Assembly (NCBI GenBank): GCA_037481655.1
Contig: JBBFLF010000008.1
Location: 60,514-124,513, forward strand
Length of the DNA stretch: 64,000 bases
Direction: 5' to 3'
Source: Desulfobaccales bacterium
GTDB lineage: Bacteria; Desulfobacterota; Desulfobaccia; Desulfobaccales; 0-14-0-80-60-11
Position 1 is the first letter of the stretch; every line of letters begins with the position of its first letter. The translations under genes and the position numbers were made by a program. The notes beneath the pieces were generated by a model. It did no database searches. It was not told where the DNA came from and was given only the letters and a program-made list of their open reading frames with translations. Shown here in pieces: positions 7,540-17,257 of the stretch.

Positions 7540-7712
7540 TTTCTCTCAAGCGGCCGGTGTTCTGGTCCTTGTGACCCGGCCGGCTTTGTGCTAATGTGAG
7601 ACCGGCCGCATCCCTCAACCCCCGGCAAACGGTGGGGGAAGAGGGGGTGGGAAAGGAGGCAGGGGTCCGCGATCTTGGCCCCTCTCCCCCAGGAACGCCA
7701 GGGAGCTGCCGC

Positions 7713-8597
7713 ATGTCTGAGCCCCGCAGGCCAAGACCCATCATCACCCTGCTCACCGACTTCGGCACCCGGGATCACTATGTGGCCAGCCTCAAGGGCG
7801 TCATCTTGGGGCTCAACCCCGAGGTCACCCTGGTGGACCTGAGCCACGAGGTGCCCCCCCAGGACATCGTCGCCGGCGCCTTTGTGCTGGCCGAGGCGGC
7901 CCCTTATTTCCCCCCAAACACTATTCACCTGGCGGTGGTGGACCCCGGGGTGGGCACCCACCGCCGGGGCTTGGCGGCCCGCTGCCGGGGGCAGTTCTGG
8001 GTAGGGCCGGACAACGGCCTCTTCCATTTCGTCTTCGCCGGCACCAACCCCGTCGCCGCCTCCTGGGACAGTTTTCCCCCGGAGTGCACCATTGTCTCCC
8101 TGGAGACCCCGGCCTTTTTCCGCCCGCAGATCTCCACCACCTTTCACGGCCGGGACGTCTTTGCGCCGGTGGCGGCCCACCTCTCTTTAGGGGTGGAATT
8201 GGGACAACTGGGGCCGCTCCTGCACACCCCCGTGCCCCTGCCCCTGCCCGAGGCCAGCTTTACCCCCGAGGTGGCCCAGGGCCAGGTGATTTACATCGAC
8301 CGCTTCGGCAACCTCATCACCAACCTGCCTGGGGAGGCCCTCCTCACCTGGCTGGGGGGCGCCTCCTCCTTCCGGCTGCACCTGGCCGGGGTGGTGCTGC
8401 GCCGCCTCAGCCCCACCTACGCCGAGGTGGGCCCCGGAGAGCCTCTGGCCCTCCTGGGCAGCCACGGTTACCTGGAAATCGCCGTCAACCGGGGCAACGC
8501 CGCCCGGCTGCTCAAGGCCGCGGTGGGCCAGCCGGTGGTCATTTACCTGGACCACCCGGCGGAGGCGCCCGGCTCCCGCCCGGTTGCCGACGAGTAA
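7713..8597 (+). CDS. S-adenosyl-L-methionine hydroxide adenosyltransferase (DUF62 family)
   Basis: The ATG at 7713 (AGGGAG upstream) gives 294 residues, the usual family length. It starts into the conserved ITLLTDFGTRDHYVASLKG block and has the VDPGVGTHRRGL and GPDNGLF motifs of the SAM hydrolase/fluorinase superfamily. Hydroxide-using members split SAM into adenosine and methionine. I see no long loop of the kind found in true fluorinases. The physiological role of these enzymes is poorly known. The upstream extension to 7596 has no ribosome-binding site and was discarded. Confidence 0.9.
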   Translation: MSEPRRPRPIITLLTDFGTRDHYVASLKGVILGLNPEVTLVDLSHEVPPQDIVAGAFVLAEAAPYFPPNTIHLAVVDPGVGTHRRGLAARCRGQFWVGPDNGLFHFVFAGTNPVAASWDSFPPECTIVSLETPAFFRPQISTTFHGRDVFAPVAAHLSLGVELGQLGPLLHTPVPLPLPEASFTPEVAQGQVIYIDRFGNLITNLPGEALLTWLGGASSFRLHLAGVVLRRLSPTYAEVGPGEPLALLGSHGYLEIAVNRGNAARLLKAAVGQPVVIYLDHPAEAPGSRPVADE

Positions 8598-8668
8598 AGT
8601 CAAATTTGGGCTTACCGACATCTTCATGCCTCCCAGACTCTCCTCTGCTTTCAGCCGCTCCCCTTGAC

Positions 8669-10138
8669 ATGGACGTCACCCTGGTCTTCCCCCACCAGCT
8701 CTTTGACCCCCACCCGGCCCTGGCGAGGCGGCGGCCGGTGGTGCTGGCGGAAGACCCCCGCTTTTTCATGGAATTCCGCTACCACCGGCGCACTCTGGCC
8801 TTCCGGCGGGCCACCCTGAGGGCGTACCGGCAGCGCCTGGAGGCGCGGGGCTACCAGGTGCACCATCTGGAATGTCCCCCCACCCCTGACTCCAAGTGGC
8901 TGGGACAGGAGCTGGCCAAGCTGGGCGCCACCGCCGTGGTCACCCTGGACCCTGCCGACACCGAGCTCACCGCCCGCCTGCAGCATCTCGCTACGGCTCT
9001 AGGAATACGCCTTACCCTCCTGGACTCCCCCAGTTTTCTCCTCACCGGGGCCGAGGTCAGGGACTATGGCGCCCGCACCCGGCGCCTCTCCCAGACCGCC
9101 TTCTACATGGAGCAGCGTCGCCGCCGGGGGATTCTGCTTGACGGGGGCAAGCCGGTGGGCGGCCGCTGGACCTATGACACCTTGAACCGCCGCCGTCTCC
9201 CCAAGGGCTTGCCCGTGCCGCCGCTGCCGGAGCTGGCCCCCCACCCGGAGTGGACCGCCGCCCGGGCATGGGTGGAGAGGCGCTTTCCGGACCATCCCGG
9301 CGAAACCGGCGGCCCCCGCCTGCCTTTGACCCATGAGGAAGCCCAGACCTGGCTCGGCGATTTTCTCCGTCGGCGCCTCGCCTTCTTTGGCGACTACCAG
9401 GATGCCATCTCCCTCACGGAGCCGGTCCTCTTTCATTCCCTCCTCTCGCCCCTGCTGAATGTGGGCTTGCTCACTCCGACCCAGGTCCTGGATGAGGCCC
9501 TGGCCTTTGCCCGGGAGCACCCGGTGCCCCTCAATTCCCTGGAGGGCTTCGTGCGCCAGGTCCTGGGCTGGCGGGAGTATGTCCGGGCGGCCTATCTCCT
9601 CATCGGCGAGGAGCAAAGGCGAAGCAATTTCTTCGGCCACGAGCGGCCCCTGCCGGCCGCCTTTTACACCGCCGACACCGGTCTGACGCCTCTGGACACG
9701 GTGCTCCGGCGGGTCCTGTCCCTGGCGTGGTGCCATCACATCGAGCGCCTCATGGTGCTGGGGAATTTCTTGCTGCTCGCCGGGGTGGCGCCCACCCAGG
9801 TCTATCGCTGGTTTATGGAGCTCTTCATCGACGCCTACGATTGGGTCATGGTGCCCAACGTCTTCGGCATGAGCCAGTTCGCCGACGGCGGCCGCATGAT
9901 GACCAAGCCGTATTTTTCCGGCAGCCATTATCTGTTGCGCCTGAGTGATTTTCCCCCCGGCCCCTGGTGCGAGGTCTGGGATGGCCTGTTTTGGGATTTC
10001 GTCGCCGCCCACCGGGACTATCTGGCCCACAATCCCCGCCTGGCCCCCCTGGGGCGCTATCTGGACCGTCTGTCCCCGGCCCGGCGTCAGGCTCTCTCCC
10101 AGGCAGCGCAAGCCTGCCGGGAGCGCCTCTGGCCGTGA
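8669..10138 (+). CDS. Cryptochrome/photolyase-family protein (FeS-BCP/PhrB-like) lacking the iron-sulfur ligands
   Basis: Read from the ATG at 8669 the protein has 489 residues. The N-terminal alpha/beta domain (1-125) begins MDVTLVFPHQLF, and the FAD-binding helical domain contains GWREYVRAAY, HHIERLMVLGNF and DAYDWVMVPNVFGMSQFADGG, typical of the bacterial (6-4) photolyase/CryB group. Most of that group bind [4Fe-4S] through four Cys; here the whole protein has only C69, C355 and C434, so the cluster cannot form in the usual way. Expected activities are light-driven DNA repair or photosensing. The longer ORF from 8084 overlaps the previous gene and is spurious upstream. Confidence 0.85.
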   Translation: MDVTLVFPHQLFDPHPALARRRPVVLAEDPRFFMEFRYHRRTLAFRRATLRAYRQRLEARGYQVHHLECPPTPDSKWLGQELAKLGATAVVTLDPADTELTARLQHLATALGIRLTLLDSPSFLLTGAEVRDYGARTRRLSQTAFYMEQRRRRGILLDGGKPVGGRWTYDTLNRRRLPKGLPVPPLPELAPHPEWTAARAWVERRFPDHPGETGGPRLPLTHEEAQTWLGDFLRRRLAFFGDYQDAISLTEPVLFHSLLSPLLNVGLLTPTQVLDEALAFAREHPVPLNSLEGFVRQVLGWREYVRAAYLLIGEEQRRSNFFGHERPLPAAFYTADTGLTPLDTVLRRVLSLAWCHHIERLMVLGNFLLLAGVAPTQVYRWFMELFIDAYDWVMVPNVFGMSQFADGGRMMTKPYFSGSHYLLRLSDFPPGPWCEVWDGLFWDFVAAHRDYLAHNPRLAPLGRYLDRLSPARRQALSQAAQACRERLWP

Positions 10139-10176
10139 CCGGTAAAGCCGAATTCCATTCTTTCGCCTTTCTGCCC

Positions 10177-10205
10177 TTGACGTTATGCCAGGAAAAATCT
10201 ACAAA
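10177..10205 (+). promoter_or_regulatory. Putative sigma-70 promoter upstream of lysS
   Basis: TTGACG (10177-10182) is separated by 17 nt from TACAAA (10200-10205). It would give a leader of roughly 200 nt before lysS. The leader is purine-rich and shows no riboswitch I can recognise. Confidence 0.4.
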
Positions 10206-10411
10206 CATACAGTTTAAGACTTGTGCTCTGACACCGCGGCGGGAGAGAGAGCAAATCGTTGCCGCCTCCGCCCTGCCCGCAATCTCCCCTTGGCACTAGA
10301 CCGGCAAAGGGAGGGAGAGAGCGGGGAGCAGGAGCAGCCGCCAATGACCCTGGCTCCTTCTCCCGGAAGCTCTTCTCATCAAGTCTCGCAATCTTGCGCC
10401 TCGGGTAACTT

Positions 10412-11896
10412 ATGCAACCGGTGGACCGACTCGTCGCCCAACGCCTGGAAAAGCTCAAGCAGTTCCGGGAGATGGGCATCGAGCCCTATTACAACCGCTT
10501 CAAGCCCAGCCACACCTTGGCCCAGATTTTGAGCGACTTCGGCCATCTGAGCGGTGAGGAGCTGGAGGCCCTGCCCCACACCTTCCGGCTGGCCGGCCGC
10601 CTCATGCTCATGCGGGAGTTCGGCAAGGCCGCCTTCTGCCACTTCCAGGACGGCTCCGCCCGCCTGCAGGCCTTCATCCAGAAGCCGGTGGTGGGCGAGG
10701 AGCGCTTCCGCCTCTTCCGCCGCCTGGACCTGGGCGATATCGTGGGCTTCGTGGGGACGCTCTTTCGCACCAAGACCGGCGAACTGACCCTGGCGGTCAA
10801 GGACTTTGTCCTCCTCACCAAATCCATCCTGCCCCTGCCGGAGAAGTATCACGGCCTCACCGACGTGGAGCGGCGCTACCGTCAGCGCTACCTGGACCTC
10901 ATCGTCAACCCTGGGGTCTGGCAGGTCTTCATCCAGCGGGCCCGCATCATCCGACTCATTCGCCAGTTTTTGGACGACCGGGGCTTCCTGGAGGTGGAGA
11001 CCCCCATGATGCAGCCCATCCCTGGGGGGGCCACCGCCCGGCCCTTCGAAACCTACCACCACGCCCTGGATACCAAGCTGTACCTGCGCATCGCCCCGGA
11101 GCTTTACCTCAAGCGCCTGCTGGTGGGGGGCTTCGACCGGGTCTATGAGATCAACCGCAACTTCCGCAACGAAGGCCTCTCCACCCTGCACAACCCGGAG
11201 TTCACCATGCTGGAGTTCTATCAGGCCTACGCCACCTACGAGGACCTGATGGAGCTCACCGAGGAGATGTTGAGCTACGTGGCCCGGGAGCTCCTGGGCA
11301 CCTGCCGCCTCATCTACCAGGGCCAGGCCGTGGACCTGACCCCGCCGTGGCGCCGCCTGGACTTGCGCCAGGCCCTCACCGAGGTGGGGGGCATCCCGGC
11401 GGAGGTGGTGCGGGACAAGGAGGCCCTCATCAATCGGGCCAAGGCCGAAGGGGTGGTGCTGCGGCCCGGAGAAGGTTACGGCCGGGCCCTCACCAAGCTC
11501 TTTGACCTGCATGTGGAGGCCAGGCTCATCCAGCCCACCTTTGTGGTGGGCTACCCCGCCGAGACCTCGCCTCTGGCCCGGCGCAACGACGACGATCCCG
11601 AGGTGGTGGACCGCTTCGAGCTTTTCATCGCCGGCCGGGAGATGGCCAACGCCTTCTCGGAGCTGAACGACCCCTTGGATCAGCGGCAGCGCTTTGAGGC
11701 CCAGCTGGCCGCCCACCTGGCCGGGGACGAGGAGACCCCCCACGCGGTGGACGAGGACTTCCTCACTGCCCTGGAATACGGCATGCCCCCCGCTGCGGGC
11801 GAAGGCATCGGCATTGACCGGCTGGTGATGCTCCTCACCGATTCCCCCTCCATCCGGGATGTGATTCTCTTTCCGCAATTGCGCCCCGAGAGGTGA
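10412..11896 (+). CDS. lysS: Lysyl-tRNA synthetase, class II
   Basis: The 494-residue protein has an N-terminal OB-fold anticodon-binding domain (about 55-150) and a class II catalytic core. Motif 1 is around [15 protein letters not shown], motif 2 includes [11 protein letters not shown] and [20 protein letters not shown], and motif 3 is [12 protein letters not shown] near the end. It charges tRNA-Lys with lysine. The start has no strong Shine-Dalgarno, but the N-terminus aligns with LysRS. Its TGA overlaps the GTG start of lolC by 4 nt, so lysS, lolC, lolD and bamA probably form one transcript. Confidence 0.97.
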   Translation: MQPVDRLVAQRLEKLKQFREMGIEPYYNRFKPSHTLAQILSDFGHLSGEELEALPHTFRLAGRLMLMREFGKAAFCHFQDGSARLQAFIQKPVVGEERFRLFRRLDLGDIVGFVGTLFRTKTGELTLAVKDFVLLTKSILPLPEKYHGLTDVERRYRQRYLDLIVNPGVWQVFIQRARIIRLIRQFLDDRGFLEVETPMMQPIPGGATARPFETYHHALDTKLYLRIAPELYLKRLLVGGFDRVYEINRNFRNEGLSTLHNPEFTMLEFYQAYATYEDLMELTEEMLSYVARELLGTCRLIYQGQAVDLTPPWRRLDLRQALTEVGGIPAEVVRDKEALINRAKAEGVVLRPGEGYGRALTKLFDLHVEARLIQPTFVVGYPAETSPLARRNDDDPEVVDRFELFIAGREMANAFSELNDPLDQRQRFEAQLAAHLAGDEETPHAVDEDFLTALEYGMPPAAGEGIGIDRLVMLLTDSPSIRDVILFPQLRPER

Positions 11897-13137
11897 CACC
11901 TGTGGGCTTTTTCGAAAACTTTGTGGCCTTCCGGCTGCTCAGGGGGGTGCGGCGCCAGAGAGGCTTCATTTCCCTCTCCACCCTCATCTCCACCCTGGGG
12001 GTGGCCGTGGGGGTCATGACCCTCATCATCGTCATCGGGGTGATGACCGGTTTCACTCAGGACCTGAAAAAGAAAATCCTCAGCGTCAATGCCCATGTGC
12101 TGGTCCTGAAGCACGGCCAGCCGGTGGACAACTATCAGGAGGTGGCGGCGGAGATCCGCAAGCTTCCGGGGGTGACCCAGGCCGAACCCTTCATCTACAC
12201 CCAGGTGATGTTTTCCGCCCCGGGCAACATCGCCGGCGGGGTGCTCCGGGCCGTGGATCTGGCCACCATCAAGGCCGGCGGCCCCAAGGGCATTCAGGTG
12301 GTGGAGGGCGACTTCACCGCCCTGGCGGAGGGGGGCCCCGACGACCCGCCGCCGGTGGCCATCGGCAATGAGATGTCCAAAAACCTCAACCTGCGCCCCG
12401 GCGACTACCTCAACATCATCTCGCCCCTGGGGACCCTCACCCCCATGGGCCGCATGCCTAGGATGAAATCCTTTAAGGTGGCGGCAGTCTTCCATACCGG
12501 CATGTACGAATTTGACGCCAGCCTGGTGTATGTCAGCATCCCCCGCCTCCAGACTTTCCTGGGCCTGGGGGACAAGGTCACCGGCCTGGAAGTCCAGGTC
12601 AGCGACATCTACCATGCCGACCGCATCGCCCAGCAGATCGCCGACAAGCTGGGGCCGCCGTTTTACACCCGGGACTGGATGCGCATGAACGCCACCCTGT
12701 TTTCCGCCCTGAAGCTGGAGAAGGTGGCCATGTTCATCATCCTCACCCTCACCATCCTGGTGGCGGCTTTCGGCATCGCCAGCACCCTGTTCATGATGGT
12801 GATGAAGAAGACCAAGGAGATCGCCATCCTCAAATCCATGGGGGCCACCCGGCGGAGCATCATGCAGATCTTCATCGTCAACGGCCTGATCATCGGAGCC
12901 ATCGGCACCCTCACCGGACTGATCCTGGGTCTGGGGGCCTGCGCCCTGCTCAAGCGCTATGAATTCATCAAGCTCCCCGGCTATGTCTATGGACTTTCCA
13001 CCCTGCCGGTGCAGGTGCAGGCCGGGGATGTGGCCATGATTGTGGCCGCGGCCCTGGGCATCAGTTTTCTGGCTACCCTCTATCCTTCCTGGCAGGCCTC
13101 CCGCCTGGACCCGGTGGAGGCCATCCGCTATGAATAA
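11893..13137 (+). CDS. lolC: Lipoprotein-releasing ABC transporter permease LolC/LolE
   Basis: A 414-residue FtsX-like permease: a first membrane helix near residues 25-50, a large periplasmic domain (about 55-265), then three helices in the C-terminal third (near 275-300, 325-350 and 370-400). With LolD it extracts lipoproteins from the inner membrane for transfer to LolA. Only one permease gene is present, so a homodimer is likely, as in many non-gamma proteobacteria. The GTG at 11893 overlaps the lysS stop; another GTG at 11902 is possible. lolD follows after 75 nt. Confidence 0.93.
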   Translation: MTPVGFFENFVAFRLLRGVRRQRGFISLSTLISTLGVAVGVMTLIIVIGVMTGFTQDLKKKILSVNAHVLVLKHGQPVDNYQEVAAEIRKLPGVTQAEPFIYTQVMFSAPGNIAGGVLRAVDLATIKAGGPKGIQVVEGDFTALAEGGPDDPPPVAIGNEMSKNLNLRPGDYLNIISPLGTLTPMGRMPRMKSFKVAAVFHTGMYEFDASLVYVSIPRLQTFLGLGDKVTGLEVQVSDIYHADRIAQQIADKLGPPFYTRDWMRMNATLFSALKLEKVAMFIILTLTILVAAFGIASTLFMMVMKKTKEIAILKSMGATRRSIMQIFIVNGLIIGAIGTLTGLILGLGACALLKRYEFIKLPGYVYGLSTLPVQVQAGDVAMIVAAALGISFLATLYPSWQASRLDPVEAIRYE

Positions 13138-13212
13138 CCCCGGGCACCCGGCCCCAAAAATTTTGACGGCCCCCGGGGAACGTGATAAGGTGGGATACCT
13201 GCCGGGAATGTC

Positions 13213-13929
13213 ATGATGAGCATGTCGGGGCAGGAGAGCTCGCGGCCGGTGAAGATCCAGGTCCGGGGGCTGGTGAAGAACTTCATCACCAACGGCAATG
13301 TGGTGGAGGTCCTCACCGGCCTGGATCTGGACATTTATGCGGGGGAGACCTTGGCCGTGGTGGGGGCCTCGGGGGTGGGGAAATCCACCCTGCTGCATAT
13401 CCTGGGCACTCTGGAGCGGCCCACCGCCGGGAGCCTCCTCTGGGACGGACTGGAGGTCTTCCGATTGGATGACACCGCCTTGGCCGCCTTCCGCAACCGC
13501 AAGGTGGGCTTTGTCTTCCAGTTCCATCATCTCCTGCCGGAATTCGATGCCTTGGAAAACACCATGATGCCGGCCCTCATCGCCCGGCTGCCCCGGAGGG
13601 AGGCCCAGGAGCTGGCCGAGGAGATCCTGGCGCAGGTGGGCCTCAAAGACCGCCTGCGCCACCGGGTCTCCACCCTTTCCGGGGGCGAGCAGCAGCGGGT
13701 GGCGGTGGCCCGGGCCCTGGTGCTCAAGCCCGAGGTCCTTCTGGCCGACGAACCCACCGGCAACCTGGATCCGAAAAACGCCCATCAGGTCCAGGAGCTC
13801 CTCCTGAACCTGAATCGCACCCGGGGCCTGACCTCGGTGATCGTGACCCACAACTTTGAGCTGGCCCGGGAGCTGGACCGGGAGATCACCCTGAAAGACG
13901 GCAAGGCCGAAATCCTCAGGGGAGGCTGA
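13213..13929 (+). CDS. lolD: Lipoprotein-releasing ABC transporter ATP-binding protein LolD
   Basis: The 238-residue ATPase has Walker [10 protein letters not shown], the [11 protein letters not shown]-loop, signature LSGGEQQR, Walker [13 protein letters not shown] and an H-loop in IVTHN. The LLPEF and NLD features are typical of the LolD/MacB group. It powers LolC. It sits between lolC and bamA, with bamA starting 5 nt after its stop, which couples lipoprotein and outer-membrane protein export genes. Several ATGs cluster at the start; 13213 and 13222 are both possible. Confidence 0.95.
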   Translation: MMSMSGQESSRPVKIQVRGLVKNFITNGNVVEVLTGLDLDIYAGETLAVVGASGVGKSTLLHILGTLERPTAGSLLWDGLEVFRLDDTALAAFRNRKVGFVFQFHHLLPEFDALENTMMPALIARLPRREAQELAEEILAQVGLKDRLRHRVSTLSGGEQQRVAVARALVLKPEVLLADEPTGNLDPKNAHQVQELLLNLNRTRGLTSVIVTHNFELARELDREITLKDGKAEILRGG

Positions 13930-13934
13930 CTTAC

Positions 13935-16589
13935 GTGGCGCGGCGACCCCTTTTCCCAATGGTGCTGGTGGTCCTGCTGGCTCTCACGGCCCCCGGGTGG
14001 GCCCAGGATCAGGATATCGTCATCAAAAAAGTGGCGGTGCTGCCTTTCCCGGTGTTGGCCAAGGAGCCTCAGGAGATGTGGGGCCGCAAGGTGCGGGAGG
14101 AATTCCAGGAGCGCCTCAAGGCCGAAGGTATGACCGTCCTTTCGCCGGAAGAGGTGGACAAGGCGGTGCCCCGGCCGGCGGACATCCTGCCTGATCCCGC
14201 GGCCCGGGAGGCGGGGCAGAAGCTGGGCGCGGATGTGGTGGTCTCCGGCCGGCTGCTGCTGGTGGGGGACCTGTTGACCGTGGAGGCCCGTATCGTGGAT
14301 GTGAGCGGCCGCACCCCCCCGGCCACCCTGAAGGCGGAGGGGCCAGGTTTGCGGGCCCTCACCGGCGCCAGCCGCCAACTGGCTCAGGATACCGCCCAGA
14401 AGATCGTGGGCCGGGAGAAGATCGCCCGCATCGAGGTGAAGGGCAACCGCCGCATCGAAAAGGACGCGGTCCTGGGAGTGATGCAGACCCGGGAAGGCGA
14501 CATCCTCGCCCCGGCCCGCCTGCGGGAGGACCTCAAGGCCATTTACAAGTTGGGCTATTTCACCACCGTCAAGCTGGACGTCAGTGACACCCCCGCCGGC
14601 CGGGTGCTGACGGTGCTGGTGGAGGAAAAGCCCGCCATCCGGGAGATCCGGGTGCAGGGCAACCGCAAGCTGAAGCAGAAAAAGATCCTGGAGGTGGTGG
14701 ATTTAAAGCCTTTCAGCATCGCCTCGGAGGCCGCCATCCGGGAGAGCGTGAACAAAATCCTCAAGTTATATAGCGACGAGGGCTTCGCCGAGGCCACGGT
14801 GGACTACCGCCTGGATCAGGTCACCCCCACGGAGGTGACCCTCACCTTCCTGGTAAACGAAGGGGGCAAGGTCTTTGTCAAACAGATCAAGTTTGAAGGC
14901 AACACCGCCATCAAGTCCAAAGACCTGAAAAAGGTCATGGAGACCAAGGAAAAGAGCCTCCTCACCTTCATTACCGGGGCCGGCAAACTGAACAAGGAGA
15001 TCCTGGAGCGGGATGTGGAAAAGATCACCGCGGCCTACTACAACAAAGGCTACATCAAGGCCAAGGTGGGGGAGCCGAAAATCGACATCAAGGGCGGCAA
15101 CATCTACATCACCATCCCCATCCAGGAAGGCCCTCAATATCAGATGGGCCAGGTGGACATCCAGGGGGATCTCCTGGAGGATAAGGACAAACTCCTCAAA
15201 CTCCTGGGGATTCGCAAAAGCAAGATTTACAGCCGGGAAATCATCCAGAACGACATCACCACCTTGAGCGATTTCTATGCCGACCAGGGCTATGCCAACG
15301 CCGACATCACCCCGCTCATCAAGGAGGATGATGAAGCCCGGCGGGTGGACCTGGTCTTCGACATCCGCAAAGGCGAAAAGGTCTTTTTCGAGCGCATCGA
15401 GGTGACGGGCAACGTCAAGACCCGGGACAAGGTCATCCGCCGGGAGCTCCGGGTTTATGAGCAGGAGCAGTTCTCCGCCACCAAGCTCAAGGAGAGTGTG
15501 CGCAACCTCAGGCGCCTGGAGTACTTTGAGGACGTCAATTTCAGCACCTCCCCGGGGAGTGCCCCGGACCGCATCAACCTGAAGATCTCCGTGAAAGAAC
15601 GGCCCACCGGCACCTTCGGGGTGGGCATGGGCTACAGCACCCAGGACCGCCTGGTGGGCATGGTGGAGATCAGCCAGGCCAACCTCTTCGGCCGGGGCCA
15701 GCAGCTCAAGGTGCAAGGCATCATCGGCGCCATTTCCACCCGGGCCCGCCTGAGCTTCACTGAGCCGTATTTCATGGACCGGCCCCTGGCGGTGGGTTTC
15801 GATGTCTACAACTGGGAACGGGAATTCGATGAGTACACCCGGCGCAGCATTGGCGGTTCGCTGCGGCTCTCTCACCCCCTGCGCTGGAAGTACACCAGGA
15901 TTTACGGCTCCTACCGCTTTGAAAACGTCAAGATCTCCGATCTGTCTCCCCTTGCTTCCCCCATTCTCAAGGAGGCCGCCGAGATCCGGAACACCAGCGC
16001 CGTCTCCCTGATGCTGCGGCGGGATTCCCGGGACGCCATCTTTACTCCCACCCGGGGCTCCGACAACAGCATCGCCATTGAAATGGCCGGACTGGGAGGC
16101 GATACCGCCTACATGCGCTACATCCTGGAATCCGGCTGGTATATCCCCTTATGGTGGGGCCATGTGGGGGTGTTCCATTTCCGGGGCGGTTACATGAACG
16201 TTCTGAGCTGGGGCGCCTTGCCGGCTTATGAAAAGTTCTACCTGGGCGGCATCGACAGCATCCGGGGCTTCACCTTCGCCGACATCAGCCCCCGGGATCC
16301 GGTGACCGGCCAGCGGGTGGGCGGCAACAAGTTCCTGCAGTTTAATCTGGAATACCGTTTCCCCATGCCGGTGCTGAAGAAATACGGCATCACCGGGGTC
16401 ACCTTCTTCGATGCCGGCAATGTCTACGGCACTTACCCCACGCCGCCTTTCCTGCGCACCAGCGTGGGCGCCGGCATTCGCTGGTACTCACCCCTGGGAC
16501 CGCTCCGCATCGAGTGGGGTTATAATATCTCCCCCAAACCCTGGGAGCGCCAGAGCAACTGGGAATTCACCATGGGCGGCACCTTCTGA
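13935..16589 (+). CDS. bamA: Outer-membrane assembly factor BamA with an extra N-terminal TolB-like domain
   Basis: The 884-residue protein begins with a signal peptide (cleavage near AQA/D, residue 23). Residues about 28-140 form an alpha/beta domain (VAVLPFP..., GADVVVSGRLLLVGDLLTVEARIVD) that resembles the TolB N-terminal/LpoB-like fold and is absent from enterobacterial BamA. Five POTRA repeats and a 16-strand barrel follow, with the SIRGF lid motif and a C-terminal aromatic (F). BamA inserts beta-barrel proteins in the outer membrane. It starts with GTG 5 nt after lolD and is followed by ompH/skp and the lpx genes. Confidence 0.96.
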   Translation: MARRPLFPMVLVVLLALTAPGWAQDQDIVIKKVAVLPFPVLAKEPQEMWGRKVREEFQERLKAEGMTVLSPEEVDKAVPRPADILPDPAAREAGQKLGADVVVSGRLLLVGDLLTVEARIVDVSGRTPPATLKAEGPGLRALTGASRQLAQDTAQKIVGREKIARIEVKGNRRIEKDAVLGVMQTREGDILAPARLREDLKAIYKLGYFTTVKLDVSDTPAGRVLTVLVEEKPAIREIRVQGNRKLKQKKILEVVDLKPFSIASEAAIRESVNKILKLYSDEGFAEATVDYRLDQVTPTEVTLTFLVNEGGKVFVKQIKFEGNTAIKSKDLKKVMETKEKSLLTFITGAGKLNKEILERDVEKITAAYYNKGYIKAKVGEPKIDIKGGNIYITIPIQEGPQYQMGQVDIQGDLLEDKDKLLKLLGIRKSKIYSREIIQNDITTLSDFYADQGYANADITPLIKEDDEARRVDLVFDIRKGEKVFFERIEVTGNVKTRDKVIRRELRVYEQEQFSATKLKESVRNLRRLEYFEDVNFSTSPGSAPDRINLKISVKERPTGTFGVGMGYSTQDRLVGMVEISQANLFGRGQQLKVQGIIGAISTRARLSFTEPYFMDRPLAVGFDVYNWEREFDEYTRRSIGGSLRLSHPLRWKYTRIYGSYRFENVKISDLSPLASPILKEAAEIRNTSAVSLMLRRDSRDAIFTPTRGSDNSIAIEMAGLGGDTAYMRYILESGWYIPLWWGHVGVFHFRGGYMNVLSWGALPAYEKFYLGGIDSIRGFTFADISPRDPVTGQRVGGNKFLQFNLEYRFPMPVLKKYGITGVTFFDAGNVYGTYPTPPFLRTSVGAGIRWYSPLGPLRIEWGYNISPKPWERQSNWEFTMGGTF

Positions 16590-16667
16590 GGACCCAGCCG
16601 CCACTGATCTTACCCCCGGATTCCGATCCGGACTACTCGTGGCGTAAAAACTCTAAGGAGGAAGTAC

Positions 16668-17168
16668 ATGTACGCATGGTGCATCGTGCTGGCAGCCGCA
16701 GCGCTGCTGGCCTTCTCCCCGGCCGGGGCCGCGGCCCAGGTGAAGATCGGGGTGGTGGATGTCAACGACATCATCGGCAAGTCTCCCGAAGGCAAACGCA
16801 TCCAGGACACCCTGAAGCGCAAGATGGAAGAGATGGGGCGGCCCCTGGAGCAGCGGCGGCAGGAGCTGGCCAAACAGATTGAAGAATTTGAAAAGCAAAA
16901 GGGGGTCATGAAAGAGGACGCCCGCAAGCGCAAGGAAGAAGAGCTCCAGAAAAAGGCCAGCGACCTGCAGAAATCCGCCCAGGAAGCCGACAAGGCCCTG
17001 GCCAAGCTCCAGGAACAGGAATTGGGTCCCCTGATGAAAAAACTGGAAGCCGCGGTGGAGGCGGTGGCCAACGAGGAGAAGCTGGACCTGGTGCTCCCCA
17101 AGGCCGGCATCTTCGTGCGCAACAAAAACCTGGACATCACTGAAAAGGTCCGGGCCCGGTTCAAATAA
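16668..17168 (+). CDS. Periplasmic chaperone OmpH/Skp
   Basis: A 166-residue protein with an AAGGAGG site, a signal peptide ending at AAAQ, and a coiled-coil body (about 45-130) rich in Lys, Glu and Gln, with the IGVVDVNDII start typical of OmpH/Skp. It forms trimers that carry unfolded outer-membrane proteins to BamA. The order bamA-skp-lpxD-fabZ-lpxA is classical. A 78-nt gap separates it from bamA and it lies 89 nt before lpxD. Confidence 0.93.
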   Translation: MYAWCIVLAAAALLAFSPAGAAAQVKIGVVDVNDIIGKSPEGKRIQDTLKRKMEEMGRPLEQRRQELAKQIEEFEKQKGVMKEDARKRKEEELQKKASDLQKSAQEADKALAKLQEQELGPLMKKLEAAVEAVANEEKLDLVLPKAGIFVRNKNLDITEKVRARFK

Positions 17169-17257
17169 GGCAGTCCGAGATTAAAATCCTGAGTCGTGGA
17201 ATCGGGGCGGTCGGTTGTCGGCCGCTCCCGCTTTCTCGCGCCGGACCGAGCCCATCC

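Noticed and set aside
8084..8668. N-terminal extension of the photolyase-like ORF
   Set aside because: It overlaps the SAM hydroxide adenosyltransferase gene in another frame, and the family starts at MDVTLVFPHQLF (8669).
10291..10306. Possible sigma-54 promoter (TGGCAC-N5-CGGC) before lysS
   Set aside because: The GG-N10-GC spacing fits but the -12 half lacks the TTGC core, and a plausible sigma-70 promoter is nearby.
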